From the NCBI RefSeq assembly GCF_003391115.1, contig NZ_QTJP01000001.1, positions 3,302,073 to 3,366,072 of the forward strand: a stretch of 64,000 bases of DNA, given 5' to 3'. Below the pieces are notes generated by a model. That model saw nothing but the letters and a program-made list of their open reading frames with translations. It was not told the origin of the DNA and searched no databases. Source of the DNA: Sphingomonas crusticola (lineage in GTDB: Bacteria > Pseudomonadota > Alphaproteobacteria > Sphingomonadales > Sphingomonadaceae). Shown piece by piece: positions 18,657-27,423 of this stretch. Within the stretch, counting starts at the first letter, position 1; every line of letters begins with the position of its first letter. Both the position numbers and the translations under genes were made by a program.

Positions 18657-20092
18657 CGGAACGGCGGCTCGTTAAACGCGCGCAGCTTGCGGCTGTGGAG
18701 CTGATCGCCGGCGAGCTTCAATTCGTCGATGGCGGCAATGCCGATGCGCAGATGTTCGGCGATGGCGCGCTCGTAGAAACGGTTGGCCTGACCGGGCAGC
18801 TTGATCTCGCCGTGGATCGGCTTGTCCGACACGCATAGCAAGGTGCCGTAGGGGACGCGGAAGCGGAAGCCCTGGGCGGCGAGCGTGGCCGACTCCATGT
18901 CGATTGCGACCGCGCGGCTCTGGCTGAAGCGCAATGCGGAACTGGTGTAGCGCAGCTCCCAATTGCGGTCGTCCGTCGTGACGACGGTGCCGGTGCGCAG
19001 GCGCGCCTTCAACTGATCGCCGCTCTCACCGGAGACGCGCTCGGCGGCGCGGCCGAGCGCGAGCTGGACCTCGGCGATGGCGGGAACGGGGATTTCCGGT
19101 GGCAGCACGTCGTCGAGGACATGATCGTCGCGCAGGTAAGCATGGGCCAGCACATAATCGCCGATGCGCTGGCTCGGGCGCAGACCGCCACAATGACCGA
19201 TCATCAGCCACGCTTCGGGTCGCGTGACGGCTAGGTGATCGGTGATCGTCTTGGCGTTGGACGGGCCGACGCCGATATTGACGAGGCTGATGCCGGAGCG
19301 ATCGGGTGCGACGAGATGGTAGGCCGGCATCTGGTGCCGCCGCCAGGCGCTATCGGCGACCGCGCGTGCTGGATCGGGGTCGCCGGGGCGGATTTCGAGC
19401 CCGCCCGCGCCGCTCAGCATCGTATAGCCCTTGTCGGCATTGAGCTCGGCAATCGCCCAGGCGACGAATTCGTCGACATAGCGGTGGTAATTGGTGAACA
19501 GCACGTACTTCTGCACGTGCGCCGGCGGGGTGCCAGTATAGTGGCGCAGCCGGGCGAGGCTGAAATCGGTGCGACCGGCCTCGAACAAAGCGAGCGGGCG
19601 CGGTCCGGGGCCCTGGACGGCGGTGCCGTCGGCAATCTCGTCGCCGATATGGGCGAGCTCGGTCGCGGGAAAGATGCGCGCCAGCTCGACCGCGGCCGCA
19701 CCGGTCAGATCGATCTCCGAATCGAGCACATAAGGGTAGGCGATTTCCTCGTCGCTGCGTCCGACGGAAACCTCGGCGCCATAATCCTCGATCAGATAAT
19801 CGAGCTGCTCTGCGAGATAGTCACGGAACAGCGCCGGCTGGGTGACGCTGATCGCATAATCGCCCGGCACATGCAGCCGCCCGAAGGCGCGGCCCGGCGC
19901 GGTCGATGCGGGCGTCCCGTCATAGCGCACGCGGATTTCCGGATAGCAAAACGCCCCGGCGGCGCGGGTGGCGGGGTCGGGACGCTCGCCGCTGGCGATG
20001 AACCGCGACAAGGCCGCGCGCAGCATCGCCACCGACTCGCGGTAGAGCGCCTCAAGCGCATCGACATGGGCCAGGCTCTGCTGTGACGGCAT
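18653..20092 (-). CDS. amn: AMP nucleosidase
   Basis: 479 residues. The N-terminal AMP nucleosidase-specific domain (about 1-170) is followed by a nucleoside phosphorylase-like catalytic domain, with NIGVGPSNAKTITDHLAV near 285, MIGHCGGLRP near 310, and DMESATLAAQGFR near 397 that holds the catalytic acid region. It hydrolyses AMP to adenine and ribose 5-phosphate, helping to control the adenylate pool. The start overlaps the peroxiredoxin stop by one base (TGATG), so the genes are probably co-transcribed. Confidence 0.93.
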   Translation of the reverse strand: MPSQQSLAHVDALEALYRESVAMLRAALSRFIASGERPDPATRAAGAFCYPEIRVRYDGTPASTAPGRAFGRLHVPGDYAISVTQPALFRDYLAEQLDYLIEDYGAEVSVGRSDEEIAYPYVLDSEIDLTGAAAVELARIFPATELAHIGDEIADGTAVQGPGPRPLALFEAGRTDFSLARLRHYTGTPPAHVQKYVLFTNYHRYVDEFVAWAIAELNADKGYTMLSGAGGLEIRPGDPDPARAVADSAWRRHQMPAYHLVAPDRSGISLVNIGVGPSNAKTITDHLAVTRPEAWLMIGHCGGLRPSQRIGDYVLAHAYLRDDHVLDDVLPPEIPVPAIAEVQLALGRAAERVSGESGDQLKARLRTGTVVTTDDRNWELRYTSSALRFSQSRAVAIDMESATLAAQGFRFRVPYGTLLCVSDKPIHGEIKLPGQANRFYERAIAEHLRIGIAAIDELKLAGDQLHSRKLRAFNEPPFR

Positions 20093-20574
20093 CAGAGCTC
20101 CGCCAGCATGTGATCGGCGGCGCTGACGCGGAATTCGCCCGGAGCCTCGACGTACAGTTTCTCGACGACGTTGTCGTTGACCACCATCGCGAAGCGCTGG
20201 CCGCGCGTGCCCATGCCAAAGGCGCTGCCGTCGAAATCAAGGCCGAGCGACTTGACGAAGGCGGCGTTGCCGTCGGCGAGCAGGGTGACCTTGCCGTCGG
20301 CGCCGGCGCTCTTGCCCCATGCGGCCATCACGAACACGTCATTGACCGCCATGCCGACGATTTCGCCGATTCCCTTGGCCTTGAGTGCATCGGCCTTGTC
20401 GATGAAGCCCGGGAGATGTTTGGCCGAGCAAGTGGGCGTGAATGCGCCCGGGACAGAGAACAAGGCGACACGGCGCCCAGCGAAATAATCCTGAGTTTCC
20501 ACCTTATCGGGGCCGTCTTCAGTCATCCGCGCGAGGGTGGCCGGGGGCAACGGGTCACCTACCTTGATCGTCAT
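20092..20574 (-). CDS. peroxiredoxin (Prx5/AhpE-like, glutaredoxin-dependent type)
   Basis: 160 residues from ATG 20574, which has GGAG 8 bases upstream. The peroxidatic Cys lies in VPGAFTPTCSAKHLPGF near residue 48, the type II (Prx5) signature. It reduces peroxides and alkyl hydroperoxides; Prx5 proteins use glutathione/glutaredoxin or thioredoxin. The window also encodes glutathione reductase and a monothiol glutaredoxin, but at distant loci. Coupled to amn downstream. Confidence 0.9.
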   Translation of the reverse strand: MTIKVGDPLPPATLARMTEDGPDKVETQDYFAGRRVALFSVPGAFTPTCSAKHLPGFIDKADALKAKGIGEIVGMAVNDVFVMAAWGKSAGADGKVTLLADGNAAFVKSLGLDFDGSAFGMGTRGQRFAMVVNDNVVEKLYVEAPGEFRVSAADHMLAEL

Positions 20575-20645
20575 CGCTGATCTCCTTTGCGCTGCTCCTA
20601 TCAGCCGGATCGGGAACCCGGAAGGCCAGTGGCGCGGTTGGAGCA

Positions 20646-21239
20646 ATGATGAGCGATGACTATAACAATGCGATGGCACCGGATGACTTCACCTCGCTTG
20701 CGGGCGAATTGCTGCTGGCGCTGCCGGGGATCGGCGATCCGCGCTTCGAGCAGGCGGTGATCGCGGTCTGTCTCCATCAGCCCGACGGTGCGATGGGCGT
20801 CGGCATCGGGCGGCTCGTGCCGGGCCTGGGGCTCCATGCCTTGCTCAAACAGCTGGACATCGCTCCCGGCTCGGCGCCCGACGCGCCAGTTCATCAGGGC
20901 GGGCCCGTCGAGACGCAGCGCGGCTTCGTCCTCCATTCACCCGATTGGCGAGGAGAGGACACGTTGATCGTGTCGCCTACGCTTTCGCTGACCACCACAC
21001 TGGACGTGCTGCGCGCGATCGCGGCAGGGGAGGGGCCCGACCGCTGGCTGGTCGCGCTCGGCTATGCCGGATGGGGTGAGGAGCAGCTGGACGATGAGAT
21101 GCGGCGCCATGGTTGGCAAACGGTTCAAGCCGGCGAGGAACTGCTCTTCGAAACGCCCGTCAAGCAACGCTGGTCCCGCGCCTTCGCCGCCGCGGGGGTG
21201 GACGTGCGCCTGCTCGCGCCGACCAGCGGCCATGCCTGA
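20646..21239 (+). CDS. YqgE/AlgH family protein
   Basis: 197 residues, full length for the family. Conserved elements: GELLLALPGIGDPRFEQAVI near 17, the HQPDGAMGVGIGRLVPG segment near 43 and GYAGWGEEQLDDEM near 140. The family has a known fold but no agreed biochemical role; Pseudomonas AlgH was linked to alginate regulation. It is divergent from the peroxiredoxin and converges on the histidine kinase with only a 3-base gap between stop codons. Confidence 0.9.
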   Translation: MMSDDYNNAMAPDDFTSLAGELLLALPGIGDPRFEQAVIAVCLHQPDGAMGVGIGRLVPGLGLHALLKQLDIAPGSAPDAPVHQGGPVETQRGFVLHSPDWRGEDTLIVSPTLSLTTTLDVLRAIAAGEGPDRWLVALGYAGWGEEQLDDEMRRHGWQTVQAGEELLFETPVKQRWSRAFAAAGVDVRLLAPTSGHA

Positions 21240-21242
21240 AGT

Positions 21243-23534
21243 TCAGGCCTCCGCTGCTCCGCGCGCGTGACTGGTTCGAGGGGTGGCAATGACTTCGGCA
21301 ATCCGCGCCTGAAGCGAGGCAGCGGTAAAAGGCTTGGAAAGGAGCGGGCCTTGCCAGATCGCCGACAGCGCCTCGATATCGGCAAAACCACTCATGAGCA
21401 GCACCGGCAGATCCGGCCGCACCGCGCGGATCGCCACTGCCACCTCGGCGCCGTTTTGTCCCGGCATGGCGAAATCGACGAGGGCGATATCCAGGTCTGA
21501 CGTTTCGCTCAGTTTGGCGAGCCCGATACGACCGTTTTCGGCGTCGAAGACGGCGCAGCCAAGCTCGCGCAGGATCGACACGGCGACGCCGCGCACGTCA
21601 GGGTCATCGTCGATCAGCAGGACGGTCCGGCCCCGCAGATCGCCGGCTTCCTGCGCCATGCTTTCGGCCGGTGCCGACCGCTCGGCATGCGAGCGTGGCA
21701 GAAAAATCGTCACCTTCGTGCCTTCACCGAGGCGACTGACGATACGAATCCCGCCTCCGAGCTGCTTGAGCACGCCCAACACCTGGGGCAGCCCCAGGCC
21801 TGTTCCCTGGCCGACCGGTTTGGTGGTGAAGAACGGGTCGAAGGCGCGCGCCATGACTTCCGCGCTCATGCCGATACCGCAGTCGGAAATCGTGATCGCT
21901 ACATAGTCGCCCGGCCCGGGCTCCTCGCTGCTGCGTGCCGGCTCGGCAATCGTCGCGTTCATCATTTCGATCACGATCGTGCCGCCGCTTGGCATGGCGT
22001 CGCGCGCATTGATGGCGAGGTTGAGCAGGATCAGATCGAATTGGGTCGGGTCGGCGCTGGCCGGCCACAGGCCAGACGTTGGCGCCCGCACGATGTCGAT
22101 CGCGCCGCCAAGCGTGCTGCGCAGCAACTCGACGGTATTTGCGACAGCTTCCTCGATGTCCATTACTTCGGCGCGCAATTGCTGCCGTCGCGAAAATGCG
22201 AGCAACTGCGCGGTGAGCTTCGCGCCGCGATCAGCCGCCTGGCGCGCGCCTGCAAGCAGCCGCACCGAACGCGCATCGCCGCCGGTCCTTTGTAGCAGAT
22301 CGATATTGCCGATCACGGCAGTAAGCAGATTGTTGAAATCGTGGGCGATACCACCCGTCAGCCGGCCGACTGCCTCCAGCTTTTGCGCCTGTATCAGGCT
22401 TTCCGTGGCCTCGGCCAGTTCCCGCGTTCGCTCCATGACACGGAGCTCGAGGCTATTGTTGAGCGCCTGAAGATCGTGTTCGCGGCTGCGCAATGCTTCC
22501 CCGGCTTCACGCAATGCCTGTTGAACGGCTTCGATTTCGATCAGCGGGGATTTTTCGGTTACGCCATCCTCGCCTCGGCCAAGCGCGGCCGCCATCGACG
22601 CAAGCCGTGTGACGGGCAGCGCCACGCTGCGCCCGACACGGTAGGATACGAGCAAGCCGATGCCCAGCATTGCGACGCCGAACGCGGCGCCAGCGATCAG
22701 CGAGGAGCGCGCGCCCGCAGCGAGTTCCGTCCGCGGCACGGCGATCAGCAGGGTCCAACCCGTGACGGGTGACCGGTTCCACGCCGTCAGCGCAGGAATG
22801 CCGTCCAGGGTAGTTGTGGGCGTCACGCCGGCGGGTTTCGCGGCCATCTTATGTTGCATGTCGAGCGTGGCCTCGCGGCCGACGTAGCGATCATTGCCGC
22901 GGTTGCGAGCGACGATGCGCTTGCTCGCGTCGAGCACGACCCCCGTCCACCGATTGGGTAGATGCTGGTCAGCAAACAGGCGCAAAAAACTGGCGGCCCG
23001 CGTCGCCACCGCAAGTTCGACCACCCGACCGGTTTCGAGCCGAAGAACGCGGGTGAGCACGATTACAGGCTGGTGTGTCAAAACCCCGTTGGTGAGGTTC
23101 CATAGTCGGAGGCCGTGGCCCAGCCTGGTATAAGTCACACGTCGACTGCTGCTGCGCGCGCCCCGCGGCAGCCGCAACCCATCGGGTGCGGCCGTATTGG
23201 CGAGTTGCTGCCCATTCTCGTCCAGCACCACTACCCAGCGCGACGGATCGGTGTTCGCTTGGCGCGCCTGACGGGTGAATTCGACGAATTTGCCCTGCTT
23301 GAGAGGCACGGAGGTCGTCAGCGCGTCGAGCAGAATGCCGTTCTGCCCGATCTGGCGATCGACCACGAGCGAGAGTGCGCGTGCCGTGTCGGACAATCGT
23401 CGTTCGGCTGCATCATGCTCGTGCGTATAAGCTCGCCACAGCAGCACCGATGTGACGATGATGGCGGGCAGCAGCAGCGCCAGGCTGAGTGCGATCAACC
23501 GGCCGCGGATCGAATGGGGCAGGGTCGCTCGCAT
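21243..23534 (-). CDS. membrane hybrid sensor histidine kinase / response regulator
   Basis: 763 residues. TM1 about 15-33, a periplasmic double-Cache-like sensor about 40-275, TM2 about 277-297, a short HAMP-like/coiled-coil linker 300-385, HisKA with phospho-acceptor His398 in GGIAHDFNNLL, HATPase with NARDAMPSGG near 509 and GTGLGLPQVLG near 577, and a C-terminal REC domain with acidic pocket IDDDPD near 641 and phospho-Asp687 in VDFAMPG. Such hybrids feed a phosphorelay; no partner phosphotransferase or DNA-binding regulator is adjacent. The extracellular signal is unknown. Confidence 0.92.
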   Translation of the reverse strand: MRATLPHSIRGRLIALSLALLLPAIIVTSVLLWRAYTHEHDAAERRLSDTARALSLVVDRQIGQNGILLDALTTSVPLKQGKFVEFTRQARQANTDPSRWVVVLDENGQQLANTAAPDGLRLPRGARSSSRRVTYTRLGHGLRLWNLTNGVLTHQPVIVLTRVLRLETGRVVELAVATRAASFLRLFADQHLPNRWTGVVLDASKRIVARNRGNDRYVGREATLDMQHKMAAKPAGVTPTTTLDGIPALTAWNRSPVTGWTLLIAVPRTELAAGARSSLIAGAAFGVAMLGIGLLVSYRVGRSVALPVTRLASMAAALGRGEDGVTEKSPLIEIEAVQQALREAGEALRSREHDLQALNNSLELRVMERTRELAEATESLIQAQKLEAVGRLTGGIAHDFNNLLTAVIGNIDLLQRTGGDARSVRLLAGARQAADRGAKLTAQLLAFSRRQQLRAEVMDIEEAVANTVELLRSTLGGAIDIVRAPTSGLWPASADPTQFDLILLNLAINARDAMPSGGTIVIEMMNATIAEPARSSEEPGPGDYVAITISDCGIGMSAEVMARAFDPFFTTKPVGQGTGLGLPQVLGVLKQLGGGIRIVSRLGEGTKVTIFLPRSHAERSAPAESMAQEAGDLRGRTVLLIDDDPDVRGVAVSILRELGCAVFDAENGRIGLAKLSETSDLDIALVDFAMPGQNGAEVAVAIRAVRPDLPVLLMSGFADIEALSAIWQGPLLSKPFTAASLQARIAEVIATPRTSHARGAAEA

Positions 23535-23699
23535 TCCGGAAGCCGCTTACCTCGCCCGTTATTCGCCCTAGAGGGCGTCGACCGGGCCCTTACGCCAGCA
23601 TTTCCGCGCACGCCACAGGCGTTGATGGCCCGGACATGGCGATGCCGGCGCCGCAAAGAAGTGCGGTACCGGCCGATCATAGTGTCGATAGGGAAGAAA

Positions 23700-23776
23700 T
23701 GGCGCGCCCGGAACGATTCGAACGTCCGACCCTCAGATTCGTAGTCTGATGCTCTATCCAGCTGAGCTACGGGCGC
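23700..23776 (-). tRNA. tRNA-Arg (ACG anticodon)
   Basis: 77 bases. Acceptor GCGCCCG pairs with CGGGCGC, D-arm GCTC/GAGC, anticodon stem TCAGA/TCTGA around loop CTACGAA, T-arm with GTTCGAAT, and the 3' CCA is encoded (TGG on the + strand at 23700-23702). The anticodon ACG, probably A34 edited to inosine, reads CGU, CGC and CGA arginine codons. No integrase or att duplication is visible beside it. Confidence 0.96.
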
Positions 23777-23862
23777 GTGAGGACGCTCCCCCTAGTCGAG
23801 GGGAATGGGCGGCGCAACCCCGCGCGTTGCTTCCGCTGAGATGCGCGATTAGGGGCGTGTCG

Positions 23863-24354
23863 GTGCGCACACCCTTCATCTTTGCCCTCACATTGGTTCT
23901 GGCAGGCTGCGGCACCGAAATCGCGGCGCCATCGCTCGCGCCCCGAGCGGTTGAAAAGCAGCCGATCGATATGCCGGTGGCGCATGCCAGCGAGGTGGAA
24001 AGCGTCGCCGATACAGCGCTCATGAACCAGATCGCGTCGCTGGTCGCCGCGGCCGAGGCCGGAGACAGGGCCTTCGCCGATCAGCGCGCGCGCGCGGATG
24101 CGGCGGTTCGGCGCGCAGCAGGAGCTGCACAGGGAAGCGAAGCATGGATCGTAGCGCAGGAGGCACTGACGTCGCTGGACGCGGCGCGCGCGCCGGTGCG
24201 GGATGCCGCTGCCGCAATCGACGCCCTGCGCCAGAGCCCGGCCAATGCCGCACCCGGCAATCGGGCAGCGATCGACGAGGCCGCCGCGCAGGTCACGCAG
24301 CTCGACCGTGCGGAGAGCAATGTGTTCGCAACGCTGGCGGCGAAGCTCGGCTAA
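23863..24354 (+). CDS. predicted lipoprotein of unknown function
   Basis: 163 residues from GTG 23863, chosen because AGGGG lies 7 bases upstream; GTG 23857 would add two residues. The N-terminus has a lipobox, LVLAGC, so Cys16 is probably lipidated after signal peptidase II cleavage. The mature part is alanine-rich and mostly helical (about 40-160) with heptad-like spacing, suggesting coiled-coil segments. No domain recognised. It lies between tRNA-Arg and the convergent hemB. Confidence 0.72.
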   Translation: MRTPFIFALTLVLAGCGTEIAAPSLAPRAVEKQPIDMPVAHASEVESVADTALMNQIASLVAAAEAGDRAFADQRARADAAVRRAAGAAQGSEAWIVAQEALTSLDAARAPVRDAAAAIDALRQSPANAAPGNRAAIDEAAAQVTQLDRAESNVFATLAAKLG

Positions 24355-24445
24355 GCCGCGCCGCCGCCGGCCGCCCGAGGCTGGCTATTCGGCTTTCGCA
24401 CCTTGATGCGTCCCGGCGATATGAGTTGTGCGGCGGCAGGCATTT

Positions 24446-25444
24446 CTATCGTGCATTGAGCAAGCGCGCGGCATGTGCTGCATGATAGGTCAGCACGCCC
24501 GCACAGCCGGCCCGGCGAAAGGCCAGCAAGGTTTCGAGCACGAGCGCGTCCCGGTCGCCCGCGCCGGCAGCCGCCGCTGCCTCGATCATCGCATATTCGC
24601 CGGATACCTGATAGGCGAACACCGGCACTTCAAACCGCTCCTTCACGCGGCGGATGATGTCGAGATAAGGCAGGCCGGGCTTCACCATTATCGTATCGGC
24701 GCCCTCGGCCAGATCGAGCGCCACCTCGCGCAGCGCCTCCTCGGCATTGGCGGGGTCCATTTGATAGCCGCGCTTATCCCCCTTTAGCAGGCCACTCGAG
24801 CCGACCGCGTCCCGAAATGGACCGTAGAAAGCCGAGGCATATTTCGCCGCATAGGCCATGATCTGGACGTCGGGGAAGTTTTCCGCCTCCAGCGCCGCGC
24901 GGATCGCGCCGACGCGTCCGTCCATCATATCCGACGGCGCGATGATGTTCGCCCCGGCGCGCGCCAGCACCAGCGCCTGCTCGACCAGAACGTGCATCGT
25001 CTCGTCGTTGAGCACGCGCCCTTGGTCATCGACGATGCCGTCATGGCCATGCGCGGTATAGGGGTCGAGCGCGACATCGGTGAGAATGCCGATGTCGGGC
25101 ACGGCGTCGCGGATCGCGCTGGTGGCGCGGCACATCAGATTGTCGGCATTGAGCGCTTCCTCGCCACGTTCGGTGCGCAACGCGCGCGGAGTATTGGGAA
25201 ACAAGGCGATACATGGGATACCAAGCGCGAGCGCTTCCCGCGCGCGCGCGGCGATGAGATCGACCGACCAGCGCGACACACCGGGAAGCGTCGCGATCGG
25301 CTCCTCGACCTGCGATCCTTCGGTCACAAATAATGGCCAGATCAGATTGGCCGGCGACAAAGTCGTCTCAGCGACCATCGCACGGCTCCAGGGCGCGGAG
25401 CGTGTGCGGCGAAGGCGGAGGGCGGGGAAGGGGGCTTGGCTCAT
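24446..25444 (-). CDS. hemB: delta-aminolevulinic acid dehydratase (porphobilinogen synthase)
   Basis: 332 residues. The two Schiff-base lysines are visible as Lys201 in AYAAKYASAFYGPFR and Lys255 in MVKPGLPYLD. The metal-site region reads DVALDPYTAHGHDG near 123, with Asp/His replacing the cysteines of Zn-type enzymes, so this is probably the Mg-dependent form common in alphaproteobacteria. It condenses two 5-aminolevulinate to porphobilinogen for tetrapyrrole synthesis. Stand-alone gene. Confidence 0.95.
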   Translation of the reverse strand: MSQAPFPALRLRRTRSAPWSRAMVAETTLSPANLIWPLFVTEGSQVEEPIATLPGVSRWSVDLIAARAREALALGIPCIALFPNTPRALRTERGEEALNADNLMCRATSAIRDAVPDIGILTDVALDPYTAHGHDGIVDDQGRVLNDETMHVLVEQALVLARAGANIIAPSDMMDGRVGAIRAALEAENFPDVQIMAYAAKYASAFYGPFRDAVGSSGLLKGDKRGYQMDPANAEEALREVALDLAEGADTIMVKPGLPYLDIIRRVKERFEVPVFAYQVSGEYAMIEAAAAAGAGDRDALVLETLLAFRRAGCAGVLTYHAAHAARLLNAR

Positions 25445-25875
25445 CGCCTCCCCCTAGACGTTATTGCCGTGTGGGTGAACGCCCGCGACCTTTACCACTG
25501 ATTCGGAACTTTGCTGCAGCGCAATAAAAACCCTGCAAATCGGAGCGACGATTCTTCCCGGCTTCAACACAAAAGTCCGATCAGAGATATTCACGCGGCA
25601 CGCCGGGGTCCCGTTTTGCTTGGCATTGAGCAGCGCTGTAGCGCTTGCCGTCGCTGCGCCCGGCGGTGATCCAACCATTTGATTGTGAACGATAATTTCT
25701 GGCTGAGCGACCGATGCACCCCATTCCGGATGGTAGCGGTATCACCTTTCGGGCGAAATGCTGGGTTGCCCTTCGCTCACACCAACGTGGTTGAACCAAA
25801 ACGCTCGATAATAATGGTTCACAATGGATCGAAACCCCGCTATACGGGTTGAACTTAGCGACACCGAGAGTTCCT

Positions 25876-25896
25876 GCGCCGCGCATTCCGCGGCGC
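25876..25896 (+). promoter_or_regulatory. GC-rich hairpin in the DUF4402 leader
   Basis: Perfect 8-bp stem GCGCCGCG (25876-25883) with CGCGGCGC (25889-25896) and a 5-base loop. It is followed by TAATTGTATC and then the G9 tract rather than by a T-run, so it is a leader structure or attenuator candidate more than a classical terminator. Function is inference. Confidence 0.5.
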
Positions 25897-25911
25897 TAAT
25901 TGTATCTCCCT

Positions 25912-25920
25912 GGGGGGGGG
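25912..25920 (+). promoter_or_regulatory. nine-G homopolymer upstream of the first DUF4402 gene
   Basis: Nine consecutive G ending 37 bases before the ATG at 25958. Runs of this length are prone to slipped-strand mispairing, and in promoters or leaders of surface proteins they can give phase-variable expression. Here that is a hypothesis: only the tract and its position are seen. Confidence 0.5.
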
Positions 25921-25957
25921 CGGTGTGGCTGAAGAAGGTTTTTGGAGGATTGCTGTA

Positions 25958-26461
25958 ATGAACATGTATGCGAAGATCGCGATTGCCTCGCTTCTGGTTG
26001 CCACGTCGGCCCCTGCGCTGGCGCAGTCCACTGCCACGGCCAATGCTTCGTCGACCACGACGATCCTGTCGCCGATCAGCCTGACCAAGGTTCTGGACAT
26101 GCAGTTCGGCAAGGTCGTTCGTCCGGGCGACGCCAACCCCAACACGGTTACCGTGTCGGCAGCTGGCGCCCGTACCATCAGCGGCACCGGCAACGGCGTG
26201 CTCGTCGGCACCGCCGGCCAGCAGGCACAGTTCACCGTCGCAGGCGAAGGCGCTGCCAGCATCAGCGTCACCGTTCCGGGGACGTTCGCAATGGGCCCGC
26301 TCACGGTCACCACGGCGGGCACCTATCCGACCGCAATCGGCGGCACCGCTGGTTCGCCTGGCACTGCCACGATCAACGTCGGTGGCTCGTTCCCGATGAC
26401 CAGCGCGACCGCGACCGGCAGCTATACCGGCACGCTGACCGTCACCGCCGCCTACAACTGA
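25958..26461 (+). CDS. DUF4402 secreted protein, copy 1
   Basis: 167 residues. The chosen ATG has GGAGG 9 bases upstream. Residues 1-22 form a clear signal peptide (MNMYAKIAIASLLVATSAPALA). The mature chain is rich in Thr, Ala, Ser, Gly and Val with alternating strand patterns and ends TLTVTAAYN, typical of the DUF4402 family (beta-sandwich, surface or periplasmic, function unknown). Conserved landmarks: ISLTKVLDMQFGKVVRPG near 40 and GNGVLVGTAGQQAQFTV near 75. A close paralogue follows 266 bases downstream. No chaperone, usher or sortase is next to it. Confidence 0.86.
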   Translation: MNMYAKIAIASLLVATSAPALAQSTATANASSTTTILSPISLTKVLDMQFGKVVRPGDANPNTVTVSAAGARTISGTGNGVLVGTAGQQAQFTVAGEGAASISVTVPGTFAMGPLTVTTAGTYPTAIGGTAGSPGTATINVGGSFPMTSATATGSYTGTLTVTAAYN

Positions 26462-26481
26462 TAGCAAATCGCTCCGGACGA

Positions 26482-26511
26482 CCGGCTCGGGCGGGTGATC
26501 GTTCGAGCCGG
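26482..26511 (+). other. hairpin just after DUF4402 copy 1
   Basis: 8-bp stem CCGGCTCG (26482-26489) with CGAGCCGG (26504-26511), 20 bases after the stop codon. No T-run follows. It may be a 3' stabilising structure or a factor-dependent terminator. Confidence 0.45.
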
Positions 26512-26559
26512 CGCCCGGATTGCGACAGGCTATTAGCGTAAGTAGATTAAGCGTTCGTC

Positions 26560-26592
26560 TTGCAAGCGCGCCCGAAACCGGCGCGCTTGCAA
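26560..26592. other. long perfect hairpin between the two DUF4402 genes
   Basis: 13-bp perfect stem TTGCAAGCGCGCC (26560-26572) with GGCGCGCTTGCAA (26580-26592) and loop CGAAACC. It lies midway between the two paralogues and lacks a following T-run on the + strand. It is a likely terminator, processing site or mRNA 3'-end barrier separating the copies. Confidence 0.55.
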
Positions 26593-26727
26593 AGACACCC
26601 AATTATCGAATTAGCCCGCCCGGCTTCTTGAACCGGTGATCGGCGACAAGCTTCGCGCCTCGTGCGCGGCGGCATTGGCCCTGTATGGCCTGCCGAAGCG
26701 TCGATCGAGTGTTTAGTGGAGTAGCGC

Positions 26728-27237
26728 ATGACCAATATCGCAAAGATTGCGCTTGGTCTTCTCGTCGCCGTCACGCCGGCGCAACTGCTTGCACAACAAA
26801 CTTCGGCATCCGCTGATGCGACCGCATCGGTAACGCTTTTGCAGCCGATCACGCTCACGAAGGTGCTGGACATGAAGTTCGGCAAGATCGTCCGCTCGAC
26901 AAACGGTAACCCCAACGTCATCGCCATCACGTCGGCCGGCGCGCGTTCGATCAGCGGCAGCGGGAACGGCATCCTGGTCGTCGGTCCGGTATTTCAGCAA
27001 GCGCAGTTCACCGTTGGCGGTGAAGGATCCTCCGCCATCACCGTGAGCGTCCCTGCCTCATTCACCATGGGCACGCTGACCGTGACCACCAGCGGCATAT
27101 ATCCGGCAGTGATTGACGGCGCATATGGCTCGCAAGGTACCGCCACCGTCAACGTCGGCGGCTCCATAACGGTGGCCCCGACAACTCCGACGGGCACCTA
27201 CACGGGCACGTTCACGGTAACCGCGTCCTACAATTGA
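26728..27237 (+). CDS. DUF4402 secreted protein, copy 2
   Basis: 169 residues, paralogue of the gene just upstream: the same signal peptide-mature layout (cleavage near ALLAQ, residue 22), the matching ITLTKVLDMKFGKIVR block near 42, GNGILV near 80 and a TFTVTASYN end. The two copies share the plan end to end, so this is a tandem duplication that has diverged mainly in the first 35 and central residues. GGAG precedes the ATG by 9 bases. Function unknown; structural surface or fimbria-like role is a guess from composition. Confidence 0.86.
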   Translation: MTNIAKIALGLLVAVTPAQLLAQQTSASADATASVTLLQPITLTKVLDMKFGKIVRSTNGNPNVIAITSAGARSISGSGNGILVVGPVFQQAQFTVGGEGSSAITVSVPASFTMGTLTVTTSGIYPAVIDGAYGSQGTATVNVGGSITVAPTTPTGTYTGTFTVTASYN

Positions 27238-27383
27238 CGCGGATCGGTCGACCTGACGCCGACATCGGCAACGGGCGAGATACTTACAATCGATGTGATG
27301 ATCGGCGCGGTACTCGCTTGGCAATCCAAGCGGGAACCGCCTGCGTTCGATTGCGGCGTTGGTGACGACCCCGCGCTGGCATA

Positions 27384-27403
27384 ATGTCGAAAATATTTGA
27401 CAT
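27384..27403. promoter_or_regulatory. operator-like palindrome 1 (membrane protein/XRE operon)
   Basis: Inverted repeat ATGTCGAAAATATTTGACAT: 7-base arms with one mismatch around AAATAT. Its right half contains a perfect -35 hexamer TTGACA (27397-27402). It is related to a second palindrome exactly 40 bases downstream. Repressor binding is inferred from symmetry, spacing and the co-transcribed XRE gene. Confidence 0.68.
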
Positions 27404-27423
27404 GGCCACCCGCCAGCATGATG

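Larger units (their letters stand above)
25445..25957. other. 513-base intergenic region upstream of the DUF4402 genes
   Basis: No convincing gene. It holds the divergent upstream regions of hemB and the first DUF4402 gene, a perfect GC hairpin (25876-25896), a run of nine G (25912-25920) and the ribosome binding site GGAGG at 25944-25948. A 74-codon frame on the minus strand (25454-25678) has no ribosome binding site or recognisable product. Base composition is lower in GC than the flanks around 25660-25850. Confidence 0.6.

Noticed and set aside
20613..20639. GGAAC...GGTT resembling an EcfG box upstream of YqgE
   Set aside because: Spacing is 18 bases, outside the 16-17 consensus, and it ends only 6 bases from the start codon.
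23489..23749. Short frames across tRNA-Arg ending in RFERPTLRF-type sequence
   Set aside because: This is the known translation artefact of a tRNA gene read from the opposite strand.
25454..25678. 74-codon frame between hemB and the DUF4402 genes
   Set aside because: No ribosome binding site, no recognisable domain, and it lies in the hemB promoter region.
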